A stretch of DNA of 64,000 nt from Algoriphagus sp. Lineage in GTDB: Bacteria > Bacteroidota > Bacteroidia > Cytophagales > Cyclobacteriaceae. The DNA is taken from contig NZ_JAQWXX010000082.1 of NCBI RefSeq assembly GCF_029254265.1, positions 1-64,000 of the forward strand, in the 5' to 3' direction. Positions 51,150-60,553 of this stretch are shown piece by piece (the first letter of the stretch is position 1; the number at the start of each line of letters is the position of its first letter). The notes beneath the pieces were generated by a model. It searched no databases. It worked only from the letters and a program-made list of their open reading frames with translations, and was not told the DNA's origin. The position numbers were made by a program, and so were the translations under genes.

Positions 51150-53153
51150 ATGAAACACCGAACGACTTCGGCATATATACTTTCCCTGATATTGTCTTTG
51201 GGGCTTTCTTTACAGGGAAGCACTGAGCCACAATCCACTTCACAACAGGAAGCTCTGCTCACTATAGGTGGTAAGAGTATAGACAAAGACGAATTAATCT
51301 ACTTGATTTCCAAGGGACAAGGACCATCAGAGACTGTTTCAAGTGGAATTGCACGTGAAGAGTTTGATGAAAACCTGGATCTTTTCATCAATTACAAATT
51401 AAAAGTAAGGGAAGCTGAAGCCCAAGGTCTCGATCAGACGGAGGAGTTTATGAGAGAATTTGAATCCTTTAAAGAAAATTTAAGAGCTCCATTCCTGATC
51501 AAAAATTCCCTAGAAGAAGGGGAACTTCGCAAGGCATATTCCAGAATGCAAGAAGTCATTCGAGCAAGCCATATTCTGATTCAATTCCCTCCAACCCCCT
51601 CAAAAGAAGATAGTCTAATAGTTCTGAAAATGGCTTTGAAGGTAAAAAATGAGGTAGAGAATGGAGGAAACTTTAACCAACTGGCATTGGAATATTCAGA
51701 CGATCCATCTGCAAAGCAAAACAAAGGTGATTTAGGCTATTTTACTGCCTTACAAATGGTCCAACCTTTCGAGGATGCTGCATATAACATGAAGCCGGGA
51801 GAAGTCTCAAATCCAGTCCTTACCAATTTTGGTTACCATATCATTGCAGTTCAGGATCGTCAGCCCAATCCCGGTCAAGTTCAGGTTTCTCATATTTTAG
51901 TCCGAATTGATCCCAATAACCCAAATGGTGAAGATCTGGCAAAGCGGAAAGTCAACGACATCTATATTGAGATTCAGAAAGAATCTACTACTTGGGAAGA
52001 TATAGTTAGAGATTATTCTGAAGATCCTTCCTCACGCGAAAAAGGAGGACTACTTCCTTGGTTTTCAGTAGGATCTATGATTCCTGAATTTGAGATGGCA
52101 GCATTTATGCTCACAGAACCTGGTGAAGTTTCCCCTCCTATTCGTACCCAATATGGGTATCATATCCTAAGACTGGAAGAAAAAAAGCCCCTTGAATCCT
52201 TTGAAAGCCTTGAAGACAATATCAAATCCAGAATCTTGAGAGACTCAAGATCCACCATGATCAAGTCTCAAGTGATGGCCATTCAAAAATCCCGATATAA
52301 TTTTGAGGAAAATGAAACAAATGTCTCAAACTTAAGAAGTAAGTTAAACGAGCTGTCCAAATCAGAATTCAGGAACTACATAGAAACTAATGGAGAAACC
52401 TCCAAAGACCTATTCAAAATTGGAAATAAAAGCCAGACGGCATCAGATCTGTTGGATTTCTTAGATCAGGAAGAGTTAGCTATCAAAACCAATCAGAAAT
52501 CATTTGACTTTTGGTACGACAGATTTGTGGCAAAAAGTCTCAATGAAGCTGAAGAAAAAGACCTTTTAACCAATAATAAAGACTATCAAATGCTCTTGAA
52601 AGAGTATCGAGACGGAATTCTTCTTTTTTCTTTAATGAATAAGGAAGTTTGGCAAAAAGGTATTGAGGATTCAGTCTCACAAAAAGCATATTTTCAAAGA
52701 AATATCGAAAAGTACCAATGGCCTAACCGTGTAAATGCCTACATAGTAAAGGTGTTGGATCTTTCAAAGAGTGAAAAGGCTAAAGAACTGTTAGCTAACA
52801 AAACGCTTTCACCGGAATTGGTAACTAGTTTTGAATCCTATTTCGGGGAAAATAGTCCTTTGGCATACCAAACAGAGTCTGGTTTAATACCCTATGAGAC
52901 AGACCCAGTATTGTCAAAAGCAAATTTGGATATTCCTTATCAGGAAATCGAAGCAAACGGTCACCTACATCTGATCTTGCTGGGGGCCAAAATTCCTGCT
53001 GGACCCAAAGAATTTGAAGAAACAAGGGGATTAGTCATTCGGGATTTTCAGGAATCGCTTGAAAAAGAACTAGTCGCTGAACTCCGCAAGAAGTATCCTG
53101 TACAAATCAATAGTAAGGCGAGAGAAGAAGCCTTCATTTCGCTAAATCAGTAA
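51150..53153 (+). CDS. Peptidyl-prolyl isomerase, two parvulin domains
   Basis: The 667-residue protein has a signal peptide (about 1-24) and an N-terminal chaperone part. The first parvulin domain is at about 130-230 ('VIRASHILIQFPPTP', 'LALEYSDDPSAKQNKGDLGYF', 'FGYHIIAVQDRQP') and the second at about 235-340 ('VQVSHILVRIDPNNPNGED', 'DYSEDPSSREKGGLLPWF', 'YGYHILRLEEKKP'). A long helical and beta region to 667 follows, resembling no family I know. It likely chaperones outer-membrane proteins in the periplasm, together with the SurA-like protein encoded 54 bp downstream. Confidence 0.88.
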   Translation: MKHRTTSAYILSLILSLGLSLQGSTEPQSTSQQEALLTIGGKSIDKDELIYLISKGQGPSETVSSGIAREEFDENLDLFINYKLKVREAEAQGLDQTEEFMREFESFKENLRAPFLIKNSLEEGELRKAYSRMQEVIRASHILIQFPPTPSKEDSLIVLKMALKVKNEVENGGNFNQLALEYSDDPSAKQNKGDLGYFTALQMVQPFEDAAYNMKPGEVSNPVLTNFGYHIIAVQDRQPNPGQVQVSHILVRIDPNNPNGEDLAKRKVNDIYIEIQKESTTWEDIVRDYSEDPSSREKGGLLPWFSVGSMIPEFEMAAFMLTEPGEVSPPIRTQYGYHILRLEEKKPLESFESLEDNIKSRILRDSRSTMIKSQVMAIQKSRYNFEENETNVSNLRSKLNELSKSEFRNYIETNGETSKDLFKIGNKSQTASDLLDFLDQEELAIKTNQKSFDFWYDRFVAKSLNEAEEKDLLTNNKDYQMLLKEYRDGILLFSLMNKEVWQKGIEDSVSQKAYFQRNIEKYQWPNRVNAYIVKVLDLSKSEKAKELLANKTLSPELVTSFESYFGENSPLAYQTESGLIPYETDPVLSKANLDIPYQEIEANGHLHLILLGAKIPAGPKEFEETRGLVIRDFQESLEKELVAELRKKYPVQINSKAREEAFISLNQ

Positions 53154-53207
53154 AATTATAACCAAAGGAAGTTTCCTGAAATCGAACTTCCCGAAGGAAA
53201 AACAAAC

Positions 53208-54572
53208 ATGAAATTACTCAACCGACTTACGTTTTCATTTCTAGCTACACTATTGGCGACATCTGCTTTTGGTCAAGCTACAACCACTACAGGTCAAGTT
53301 CTGGACAAGATTGTAGCAAAGGTGGACAACTACATTCTACTGGAATCAGACGTGCAAAAAACCTACATTGAAGCAGTAGCCCAAGCACAGCAAGGGTTAG
53401 AACCTCCTACGCGCTGTGAAGTATTTGAGTCACTAATGATCAATAAATTGATGGTGGCAAAGGCAGAAATTGATTCTGTATTGGTAACAGACGCAGAAGT
53501 AATGCTTCAAACTGACTCCCGCTTCAACATGGTAATGCAGCAGTTTGGCGGGGATGAAGCAACTTTAATTCAAGCCTACGGCAAAACTTCAGATCAGCTG
53601 AAAAACGAAATTGAAGAAGTGATCCGAGAACAACTCATCGTCCAAAGGATGAGAGGCAAAATCACTGAAGGGCTTACTGTCTCGCCAGCTGAAGTAAGAG
53701 CTTTTTATAATAGTATTCCAAATGATTCTTTGCCTTTCTTCTCGGCTGAAGTAACTGTAGGCCAAATCGTAAAAAAACCGGAGGTTAACCCTAGAACAAA
53801 AGAGGAGATCTTTGAACAACTGCGACAATTTAAAAATGATATTGGCACTGGCAAAGCAGATTTTGCCACACTTGCCCGTCAATACTCAGAAGATCCAGGA
53901 TCAGGAGCACAAGGAGGAGACCTTGGATTTTTTAGAAGGGGTGAACTTGCTCCAGAATTTGAGTCTACTGCCCTAGCATTGAAGCCGGGCGAGTTGAGTG
54001 ATCCTGTTGAGACAGATTTTGGAGTGCATTTGATCCAGCTTTTGGAGGTGAAAAATGGAACGTTTAACACCAGACATATTCTTAGAATCCCAAAGCCTAC
54101 AGCCGAGGATATCAAAAAATCCGAGCGCTTTTTGGATAGTTTGAAAACAGAGATTCAAGCCGGTAGAATTGAGTTTGCTAATGCAGCAAAGGAATACTCT
54201 GACGATAGAGCCACGTCCGATAATGGTGGATTCTTCACAGATCCTGCGAATAATTCAAATCGTCTAACCCTTAGAACACTCGAAGATCCTGTTTTATACT
54301 TCACGCTTGATAGTATGGAAGTTGGAGCAATCACCAAGCCTATTCAGTATGAAGATCCCCGAGAAGGCACAAAGCTTAGAATCTTGTATTACAAAGCGAA
54401 ATATCCGGCACATCGGGCTAATTTAGACGATGACTATGAAAAGCTAAAGGCCGCAACACTTCGTAGAAAAGAAGATGAGCTCCTTAGCAAATGGTTTATC
54501 ACAGCTAAAGAAGACATCTTTATAGACCTTGATCCAATTTATGATCGTTGTAATGTCTTATCTGGAAAGTAA
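53208..54572 (+). CDS. SurA-like peptidyl-prolyl isomerase
   Basis: The 454-residue protein has a signal peptide ending 'SAFGQ' (about 22). The SurA N-terminal domain covers about 30-165 ('DKIVAKVDNYILLESDVQKTY', split at Y, 'REQLIVQRMRGK'). One clear parvulin domain lies at about 175-280 ('QYSEDPGSGAQGGDLGFF', 'FGVHLIQLLEV') and a second at about 285-395 ('NTRHILRIPKPTA', 'EYSDDRATSDNGGFFT'). It delivers unfolded outer-membrane proteins to BamA. It is probably co-transcribed with the preceding gene and is followed by a strong terminator. Confidence 0.92.
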   Translation: MKLLNRLTFSFLATLLATSAFGQATTTTGQVLDKIVAKVDNYILLESDVQKTYIEAVAQAQQGLEPPTRCEVFESLMINKLMVAKAEIDSVLVTDAEVMLQTDSRFNMVMQQFGGDEATLIQAYGKTSDQLKNEIEEVIREQLIVQRMRGKITEGLTVSPAEVRAFYNSIPNDSLPFFSAEVTVGQIVKKPEVNPRTKEEIFEQLRQFKNDIGTGKADFATLARQYSEDPGSGAQGGDLGFFRRGELAPEFESTALALKPGELSDPVETDFGVHLIQLLEVKNGTFNTRHILRIPKPTAEDIKKSERFLDSLKTEIQAGRIEFANAAKEYSDDRATSDNGGFFTDPANNSNRLTLRTLEDPVLYFTLDSMEVGAITKPIQYEDPREGTKLRILYYKAKYPAHRANLDDDYEKLKAATLRRKEDELLSKWFITAKEDIFIDLDPIYDRCNVLSGK

Positions 54573-54608
54573 AAAAAAACCGAAGCAAATGCTTCGGTTT
54601 TTTTTTAC
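54571..54608. terminator. Bidirectional terminator after the SurA-like gene
   Basis: AAACCGAAGC (54577-54586) pairs with GCTTCGGTTT (54591-54600) around AAAT, with an A run before and a T run after. It serves the SurA-like gene (plus) and the coiled-coil gene (minus). Confidence 0.9.
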
Positions 54609-54643
54609 TCTTAATTGAGAAATTGTTACATGATTTTAAATCA

Positions 54644-54961
54644 TTATTTCTTTCCAAAAAGGGCTTTTAATGCCAAACCAAATTGTTTGAAGCCCTCTAG
54701 TAAAAAGCCTTTGGACTCCTTTAATTTTGGTTCAATGTCTTCCTTTCGCTCGTTAAACTCCCGCTCTAGCAAATCCTTCCCTTTTTTTAGCTCTGCTTCG
54801 AGTGTTGTCTTATTTTCCTTGAGTTCCTGAATTTTTTTTTCTATCTCCTCCTTCACATCCATGCCTGCATCGGCACCCTTCTTTACCAATTCTTCTATTT
54901 TGTCACCAATCTCTTGGAGAACTTTTTCGATATCTTTTGTTTTTGATTGGTGCTCTTCCAT
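54644..54961 (-). CDS. Small coiled-coil protein
   Basis: The 105-residue, highly charged protein is predicted nearly all alpha-helical ('IEKVLQEIGDKIEELVKKGAD', split at A, 'KKIQELKENKTTLEAELKKG'), with the C-terminal 'FKQFGLALKALFGKK'. It has no signal peptide or membrane helix. The coiled-coil with regular heptads suggests a structural or binding role; I do not recognise a family. It is monocistronic between two terminated genes. Confidence 0.65.
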   Translation of the reverse strand: MEEHQSKTKDIEKVLQEIGDKIEELVKKGADAGMDVKEEIEKKIQELKENKTTLEAELKKGKDLLEREFNERKEDIEPKLKESKGFLLEGFKQFGLALKALFGKK

Positions 54962-55030
54962 GATTCATTTTTTTTGGTCAGACTTCAATTTAGCAATAAT
55001 CAACAAAGAATTATCGCGATCTAAATTCTT

Positions 55031-56821
55031 TTAATTTTCGATCGATTCACTAGCTTGGGTCTGTTTCTCGTACAGTTCTGCATAAACTCCTTTTTGAGCC
55101 ATAAGGGTTTCATGATTTCCACTTTCCACTATTTTCCCATCGTCTAAAACGATAATTTGATCAGCCAATTTTGCAGAAGAAACCCGGTGAGAAATAATAA
55201 TTGAAGTTCTGTCCTGCATGATTTTCTTCAATGCTGAAAGTATGACATTTTCAGTTTTAGTATCTACAGCCGAAAGACAATCATCCAAAATAAGGATTTT
55301 TGGAGCTTTTGCGATAGCTCTTGCAATAGAGACCCGCTGCTTCTGACCTCCAGACAAAGTTATACCTCGCTCTCCAAGCATGGTGTCAAACCCTTTAGGA
55401 AAATCAAGAATATTTTGATACACATCAGCATCTTTTGCTGCTTGAAAAATTATTTCCTCATCAGGAGTGTCTATACCAAAGGCAATGTTATTGGCAATCG
55501 TATCAGAAAACAGGAATACATCCTGAGGCACATATCCAATTTGTCGGCGAAGATCAGAAATGTCATAAGACTGAACCGGGATTCCATCGATCTTAATATT
55601 TCCATTCGTTGGATCATACATTCGCATCAACAAATTAGCCACAGTCGATTTTCCAGAACCTGTAGTTCCTATAATACCCAAAGTCTGTCCTTCGCTGATT
55701 TTAAAATTGATGTGATCCAAAGCCTTGATACCTGAATCCGGATAAATAAAAGATAAGTCGGTTACTTCAATAGAACCCTGAATATCTCTTAGGAGGTTTT
55801 CCGAACTGACAATATCATTTTTAATATCAAGAAATTCGTTGATCCTCGTTTGAGATGCCGCTGCACGCTGTATAATACTAGTAATCCAGCCAAGTGATGT
55901 CACCGGCCAAGTTAACATGTTTACATATAATATAAATTCCGCAATAACCCCATATCCAATCTCTCCATTAATCACCTGCAATCCTCCTACATACACTGTG
56001 ATAATGGTAGAAATTCCTACCAAGGCCATGATAAGAGGGAAGAAAAGAGCATTTACCCGAGTCAATCGAATGGATTTTAGCTTATAGTCTTTACTTGCTT
56101 TTGCAAAATCATTTGCACTATCCTTCTCTCTTACAAAAGCTTTTAAGACGCGTATTCCAGAAAAGGCTTCTTGAACGAAAGTGCTCAATCCGCTCAAACT
56201 CCGCTGAATTTTTTCTGATCGCTCATTGATCATATTATTGACAAAATAAATACTGATCGATAGAACAGGAAGTGGAAGAAGTGAATACAAAGTCAACTCT
56301 GGGTTGATCATAATCATATAAGAAATAACCAATGGGAAAAGGATCAATAAATTTAATCCATACATGATCGCGGGACCCAGGTACATCCGAACCCGACTGA
56401 CATCCTCCGTGATTCTGGCCATTAAATCTCCTGTACTATTTTTTCGATAAAAGCTTAATGGTAAATTTTGATAATGTGCATAGATTTCATTCTTCATGTC
56501 AAACTCGATTTTTCGAGACATGATTATAATGGTCTGCCTGATGAGAAATAGAAAAAATCCCCTCAGTAGTGCCATCACCAGAATTAGAATACCGAAGACA
56601 AAAACAAATTTTAAAAAAATCTCTTGAGCTATTTCTCCTATTCCACCTAGCTGTAAAGGCCTATAAATGGACAAACTTTCAACCACATAATCTATGGCAA
56701 GTCGAACCAATTGCGCAGGAATAATTACGAAAATATTTGATATGACCGTAAATACTATTCCCAAGAGCAAAAAACCCTTGTATTTAAGGAAATACTTATT
56801 GAGTCTCCAAAGTGGCTTCAC
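55031..56821 (-). CDS. ABC exporter half-transporter, Asp in Walker B site
   Basis: The 596-residue protein has an N-terminal six-helix ABC type I exporter domain (about 15-310) and an ATPase domain (about 340-575). The ATPase has Walker A 'GTTGSGKST' (Lys391 counted from the GTG start), Q-loop 'YVPQDVFLF', signature 'LSGGQKQR' and Walker B 'KILILDDCLSAVD'. The residue after the Walker B aspartate is Asp rather than the usual catalytic Glu. That substitution is known from the degenerate half of heterodimeric exporters such as BmrC/LmrC. No partner ABC gene is adjacent. There is no ATG; GTG at 56821 gives the usual 'MKPLWRLNKYF', with TTG at 56824 as an alternative. It exports lipids or drugs (inference). 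Confidence 0.88.
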   Translation of the reverse strand: MKPLWRLNKYFLKYKGFLLLGIVFTVISNIFVIIPAQLVRLAIDYVVESLSIYRPLQLGGIGEIAQEIFLKFVFVFGILILVMALLRGFFLFLIRQTIIIMSRKIEFDMKNEIYAHYQNLPLSFYRKNSTGDLMARITEDVSRVRMYLGPAIMYGLNLLILFPLVISYMIMINPELTLYSLLPLPVLSISIYFVNNMINERSEKIQRSLSGLSTFVQEAFSGIRVLKAFVREKDSANDFAKASKDYKLKSIRLTRVNALFFPLIMALVGISTIITVYVGGLQVINGEIGYGVIAEFILYVNMLTWPVTSLGWITSIIQRAAASQTRINEFLDIKNDIVSSENLLRDIQGSIEVTDLSFIYPDSGIKALDHINFKISEGQTLGIIGTTGSGKSTVANLLMRMYDPTNGNIKIDGIPVQSYDISDLRRQIGYVPQDVFLFSDTIANNIAFGIDTPDEEIIFQAAKDADVYQNILDFPKGFDTMLGERGITLSGGQKQRVSIARAIAKAPKILILDDCLSAVDTKTENVILSALKKIMQDRTSIIISHRVSSAKLADQIIVLDDGKIVESGNHETLMAQKGVYAELYEKQTQASESIEN

Positions 56822-56877
56822 CAAATAAAAATTTTAAAATCGAGAAATAAGTTAAGGGAAACTGGATAAATTAATCT

Positions 56878-56907
56878 TTTGAAGGCCAATAAAAGTATTT
56901 AATTTTG
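56878..56907 (+). promoter_or_regulatory. Promoter of the amino-acid dehydrogenase gene
   Basis: TTTG (56878-56881), 18 bases, then TAATTTTG (56900-56907) fit the Bacteroidota promoter form (one base short of the usual 19 spacing). The start codon is 62 bp downstream of the -7 box. Confidence 0.65.
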
Positions 56908-56968
56908 TATTGGACCTCGTACCAATGTTTCAACCCAAATATAACACATTCTAAAAAGCTAAGTTCAC

Positions 56969-58069
56969 ATGTTAGAGATTAAACCGACCGAAACCGTAAA
57001 TGAGGGATCTATATTTGGTCAAATCATCAAGATGGACCACGAGCAGCTTGTCATTTGTAATGATCAAGCCACTGGTCTAAAGGCACTGATTGGAATTCAC
57101 AACACTGTTTTAGGGCCTGCTCTTGGAGGTACTAGAATGTGGCCATATGCTTCAGAACAAGAAGCAATAACAGATGTCCTCCGACTTTCCAGAGGCATGA
57201 CTTTTAAAAATGCACTCGCAGGTTTGAATCTAGGAGGAGGAAAAGCCGTAATCATCGGTGATCCAAAACTTAAAAACGAAGCATTTATGCGACGATTCGG
57301 AAGATTTGTCGAAAGTCTGGGTGGAAGATATGTGACAGCAGAGGATGTAAACATGAAAACTTCCGACATGGAGTACATTTCCATGGAGACTCGTCACGTA
57401 GCCGGCCTGCCTGAGATCAAAGGTGGTTCAGGTGACCCGTCCCCAGTAACTGCTTTTGGAGTTTACACGGGAATGAAAGCAGCCGCAAAAAAGGCTTTTG
57501 GTTCTGATTCACTTTCCGGAAAAAAAATTGGTGTTCAAGGAGTAGGTCAAGTCGGCAAGTACCTTATCGAATACTTGATCAAGGAAGGCGCTGAAGTCAT
57601 AGTGACCGATATCTTTGAGGAGAAACTACGGGAAGTGGCCAAAGCAACAGGAGCTCAGGCAGTAGATCCAAATGTTATTTATGACCTTCCAATGGACATT
57701 TACTCACCGAATGCTTTGGGTGCAACAATCAACGATGAAACCATTGACCGATTGAAGTGTGCAGTAATCGCTGGTGGAGCTAATAATCAACTTAAAGACG
57801 AGGATAAACATGGCAAAATTTTGATCAAGAAAGGCATTGTTTATGCTCCGGATTTCTTGATTAATGCAGGAGGTGTAATCAATGTTGGAATGGAGTATTT
57901 GGGAGATTACAACAGAGAGATAGTTTTTCAACAAACTGAAAAAATCTATGAGACCTGTATGACGATATTTGCAAAATCAGAAAAAGAAAATATCCCTGCA
58001 CAACAAGCTGCCATTGAGACAGCAAAAGCAAGAATAGAGTCTATTGGCAGAGTTAAATTGCCTTTTTAA
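56969..58069 (+). CDS. Leu/Phe/Val-type dehydrogenase
   Basis: The 366-residue protein of the Glu/Leu/Phe/Val dehydrogenase family has the substrate Lys region 'LAGLNLGGGKAVIIGDP' (about 79-95), the conserved 'YVTAEDVNMKTSDMEYIS', NAD site 'KIGVQGVGQVGKYL' (about 189-202) and 'NALGATINDETI'. Length is normal for leucine dehydrogenase. It interconverts branched-chain or aromatic amino acids and their 2-oxo acids with NAD. It has its own promoter and terminator. Confidence 0.9.
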   Translation: MLEIKPTETVNEGSIFGQIIKMDHEQLVICNDQATGLKALIGIHNTVLGPALGGTRMWPYASEQEAITDVLRLSRGMTFKNALAGLNLGGGKAVIIGDPKLKNEAFMRRFGRFVESLGGRYVTAEDVNMKTSDMEYISMETRHVAGLPEIKGGSGDPSPVTAFGVYTGMKAAAKKAFGSDSLSGKKIGVQGVGQVGKYLIEYLIKEGAEVIVTDIFEEKLREVAKATGAQAVDPNVIYDLPMDIYSPNALGATINDETIDRLKCAVIAGGANNQLKDEDKHGKILIKKGIVYAPDFLINAGGVINVGMEYLGDYNREIVFQQTEKIYETCMTIFAKSEKENIPAQQAAIETAKARIESIGRVKLPF

Positions 58070-58091
58070 AATACCACAATCCAATAAATGG

Positions 58092-58122
58092 CCACCGGGA
58101 AAGTATTTCCGGTGGTTTTTTT
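58092..58122 (+). terminator. Terminator after the dehydrogenase gene
   Basis: CCACCGG-GAAA (58092-58102) pairs with TTTCCGGTGG (58106-58115) with one bulged G, followed by TTTTTTT. Confidence 0.85.
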
Positions 58123-58185
58123 GTCTTGTCTAACTTGGGATTAGCCAAGCCAAATTGACTATATTTACAGCTCCTTTCCAACATT

Positions 58186-59370
58186 ATGCTAAATAGAAGA
58201 ATTCTCAGGGTCAAGGCTTTCCAAAACCTATATGCCTATGAGCAGTGCAAAGGTTCTAACCTCAACCTTGCCAAAGATTATATCAAAGCCGCTTTTCTGC
58301 CAGACCTTAACAGTATGGAGGTGCAGGATAAAGTAGCTCTCACCAAGGAGGCTGAAGAAGCAATTAAGCTGTTTGATCAAAATCTTGAATCAAAGGAGTT
58401 ACTGAAAGCTAGTGAGGCCAGTGCAAAAGTAAAAAAAACAGTTTTAGAAGCTCTAAAACAATATCATCAAGCAAATGAGAAAGATCATCAGTTTCTTCTG
58501 AAAAACATGGTCATCTCAGCTGAGCGAATCCCCCAACTTTACCTTTCAGCAATCGAACTTCTCCGGTCCTTTGGAAAGCATGTCGAAAAGGAAGTAGAAA
58601 AAAAGAAAAAGCTTGCAGGAAATACGCCTATTGGTTTTGGGAATGAACTAAACTTAGCAAATAACAAAGTACTTAATTCACTCGGTGAATCAGAAACTTA
58701 TTTGGCGGCTTTGGCTCGAAACAACGTAAATCTTGATGACCTAGAGTTGGAGGTTAAAGAGTGGTTTAGAGATTATATCAAAACCTCAGAGATTTATCAA
58801 GATTACCTTAAAATTGAAAACCCAAGTCTTGAAGAAGATCTAGAAGCCGCAGATAGCTTATTGAAAAAGATCATTTTCAAAAATGAAGTTATCCTCAATT
58901 ATTTTTCTGAGAAAGATCTTAACTGGACAGAAAATAAATCTGTCGTTAGAAGTCTTGCTTCTAAAGTATTGAAAAATGCCGCAAATCTAGATCAAGAAAG
59001 CGATGGTCAAATGCCAGAGATCGCAATCAACTGGGATGAGGATAAGGAGTTTTTTGAAAATATCTTTAACTTCACGATTCAAAATGATGCTGAGAGTAAG
59101 GTACTAATCTCTCAAAAAACCAAAAATTGGGATATTGATAGATTGGCCTACACGGATAAAATCATTATTTCGATGGCTCTTGCCGAGATGAAGAATTTTC
59201 CAAGCATCCCGGTTAAAGTGAGTATCAATGAATACATAGATATTTCTAAGACTTACAGTACTCCTAAAAGTAAGCAGTTTGTAAATGGGTTACTAGATGT
59301 AATGGCGAAAGAGCTAACCGAAAAAGGAGATATCCGTAAGAGTGGTAGAGGACTTTTAGACAATAAATAA
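58186..59370 (+). CDS. nusB: Transcription antitermination protein NusB, long form
   Basis: The 394-residue protein has NusB-like ends. The N-terminal 'MLNRRILRVKAFQNLYAYEQ' resembles the first helix of NusB. The C-terminal part (about 290-394) has 'KNWDIDRLAYTDKIIISMALAEMKNF', split after the T, with 'VSINEYIDISKTYSTPKSKQFVNGLLD'-type helices. The centre (about 60-280) is an inserted helical, charged region. E. coli NusB has about 139 residues; Bacteroidota forms are much longer. It joins the antitermination complex at rRNA operons. It heads a likely operon with YtxH, DUF1573, YajC, YbbR-like and CoaE. Confidence 0.85.
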   Translation: MLNRRILRVKAFQNLYAYEQCKGSNLNLAKDYIKAAFLPDLNSMEVQDKVALTKEAEEAIKLFDQNLESKELLKASEASAKVKKTVLEALKQYHQANEKDHQFLLKNMVISAERIPQLYLSAIELLRSFGKHVEKEVEKKKKLAGNTPIGFGNELNLANNKVLNSLGESETYLAALARNNVNLDDLELEVKEWFRDYIKTSEIYQDYLKIENPSLEEDLEAADSLLKKIIFKNEVILNYFSEKDLNWTENKSVVRSLASKVLKNAANLDQESDGQMPEIAINWDEDKEFFENIFNFTIQNDAESKVLISQKTKNWDIDRLAYTDKIIISMALAEMKNFPSIPVKVSINEYIDISKTYSTPKSKQFVNGLLDVMAKELTEKGDIRKSGRGLLDNK

Positions 59371-59377
59371 TATAATC

Positions 59378-59680
59378 ATGAGCAAAAACAGTAATTCACT
59401 CATCGCATTCTTAATAGGAGCTGGAGTAGGTGCTACATTAGGGATTTTATTCGCACCTGATGCAGGAAATAATACCAGAGATAAACTTTCTTTCAAACTA
59501 TCAAAGTATAAAAAGGAACTCGAAGACCTAATAGAAGACTTGGTAGAAGGAAAAGAAACTCATCTTAATGAAGCAAAAACAGAAGGTAAAAGAGTAATAT
59601 CCGATGCAAAAAATAAAGCTGAAAACCTTCTAAGTGACGTCAATAAATTAATAGATCAAATCAATCAAGGTAACAACTAA
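59378..59680 (+). CDS. YtxH domain protein
   Basis: The 100-residue protein has one N-terminal hydrophobic helix with Gly-rich packing ('LIAFLIGAGVGATLGILFAPD') followed by 'AGNNTRDKLSFKLSKYKKEL' and a charged amphipathic helix. This is the YtxH/gas vesicle-like family, associated with stress in other bacteria. It is 7 bp after nusB. Confidence 0.8.
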   Translation: MSKNSNSLIAFLIGAGVGATLGILFAPDAGNNTRDKLSFKLSKYKKELEDLIEDLVEGKETHLNEAKTEGKRVISDAKNKAENLLSDVNKLIDQINQGNN

Positions 59681-59685
59681 TCGTT

Positions 59686-60225
59686 ATGAAAATCAATTCA
59701 ATCAAAGTAGGCGCTTTCGCTATGCTGCTATCCCTAGGGTTAGCATGTAATCCAAAAGAGTCCCAAGATGCTAAAATCAAGGCATTGGAAGATAAAATTG
59801 CGGCACTAGAGACTCAAAATACTGCGGTAACACCTGTAAATGTTCAGTCAACTCAGGCAGCAGATCCATCTTCTTTAGGCCAGTTTGAATTTCCAGCAAT
59901 GGAATATGACTTTGGCACTATCAATGAAGGTCAAGTAGTGGAGCACGTATTTAATTTCACCAACAACGGACAGGCTCCATTGGTGATTTCAAATATTACT
60001 GCTTCTTGCGGATGTACTAGCCCTGACTGGACTAAGACACCAGTAAAACCAGGTGAAGAAGGTTTTGTGAAAGTAGTATTTAATTCTACTGCAAAATCCG
60101 GATCTCAAGCTCCTACAGTGACTATTCAAGCAAATACAAACCCAACTGTGACAAGACTTCGTCTTAAAGGAACAGTTAATCCTAAAAATTCAGGTTCTGT
60201 AGCAGTTGGACCTGTGAAGAAATAA
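59686..60225 (+). CDS. DUF1573 lipoprotein
   Basis: The 179-residue protein has lipobox 'LSLGLAC' (Cys21), a short coiled segment ('KIKALEDKIAALETQN') and a DUF1573 Ig-like domain from about 70, with 'YDFGTINEGQVVEHVFNFTN', 'ITASCGCTSPDWTKTPVKPG' and 'VVFNSTAKSGSQ'. DUF1573 proteins are common in Bacteroidota periplasm and outer membrane and their function is not known. It is 5 bp after the YtxH gene. Confidence 0.85.
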   Translation: MKINSIKVGAFAMLLSLGLACNPKESQDAKIKALEDKIAALETQNTAVTPVNVQSTQAADPSSLGQFEFPAMEYDFGTINEGQVVEHVFNFTNNGQAPLVISNITASCGCTSPDWTKTPVKPGEEGFVKVVFNSTAKSGSQAPTVTIQANTNPTVTRLRLKGTVNPKNSGSVAVGPVKK

Positions 60226-60227
60226 AT

Positions 60228-60545
60228 ATGCTTTCAATTGTATTAGCTCAGGCCTCAGTAGGCGGTGGTGGCATCTTGGGCCAGGTATTCTTATTTGGCT
60301 CAATTATCTTAATCATGTATTTCTTCATGATCAGGCCACAGCAAAAAAAACAGAAAGACTCGAAAAAGTTTATTGAGGAAATCAAGAAAGGGGATGATGT
60401 TGTAACTATTGGAGGCCTTCACGGAAAGGTTTACAGTACTGATACTGATACCGTGATTCTCGAACTTGACAGAGGTCTAAAGGTCAAAGTAGAAAAGTCT
60501 GCAATTTCTCTAGATTTCTCCAAGAAACCCGCAACAACCAAATAA
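60228..60545 (+). CDS. yajC: Preprotein translocase accessory subunit YajC
   Basis: The 105-residue protein has one transmembrane helix (about 15-35, 'GQVFLFGSIILIMYFFMIRP') and then the conserved 'RPQQKKQKDSKKFIEEIKKG' and 'DDVVTIGGLHGKVYS'. YajC binds SecDF and the Sec translocon. It is 2 bp after the DUF1573 gene. Confidence 0.95.
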   Translation: MLSIVLAQASVGGGGILGQVFLFGSIILIMYFFMIRPQQKKQKDSKKFIEEIKKGDDVVTIGGLHGKVYSTDTDTVILELDRGLKVKVEKSAISLDFSKKPATTK

Positions 60546-60553
60546 ATTGAATT

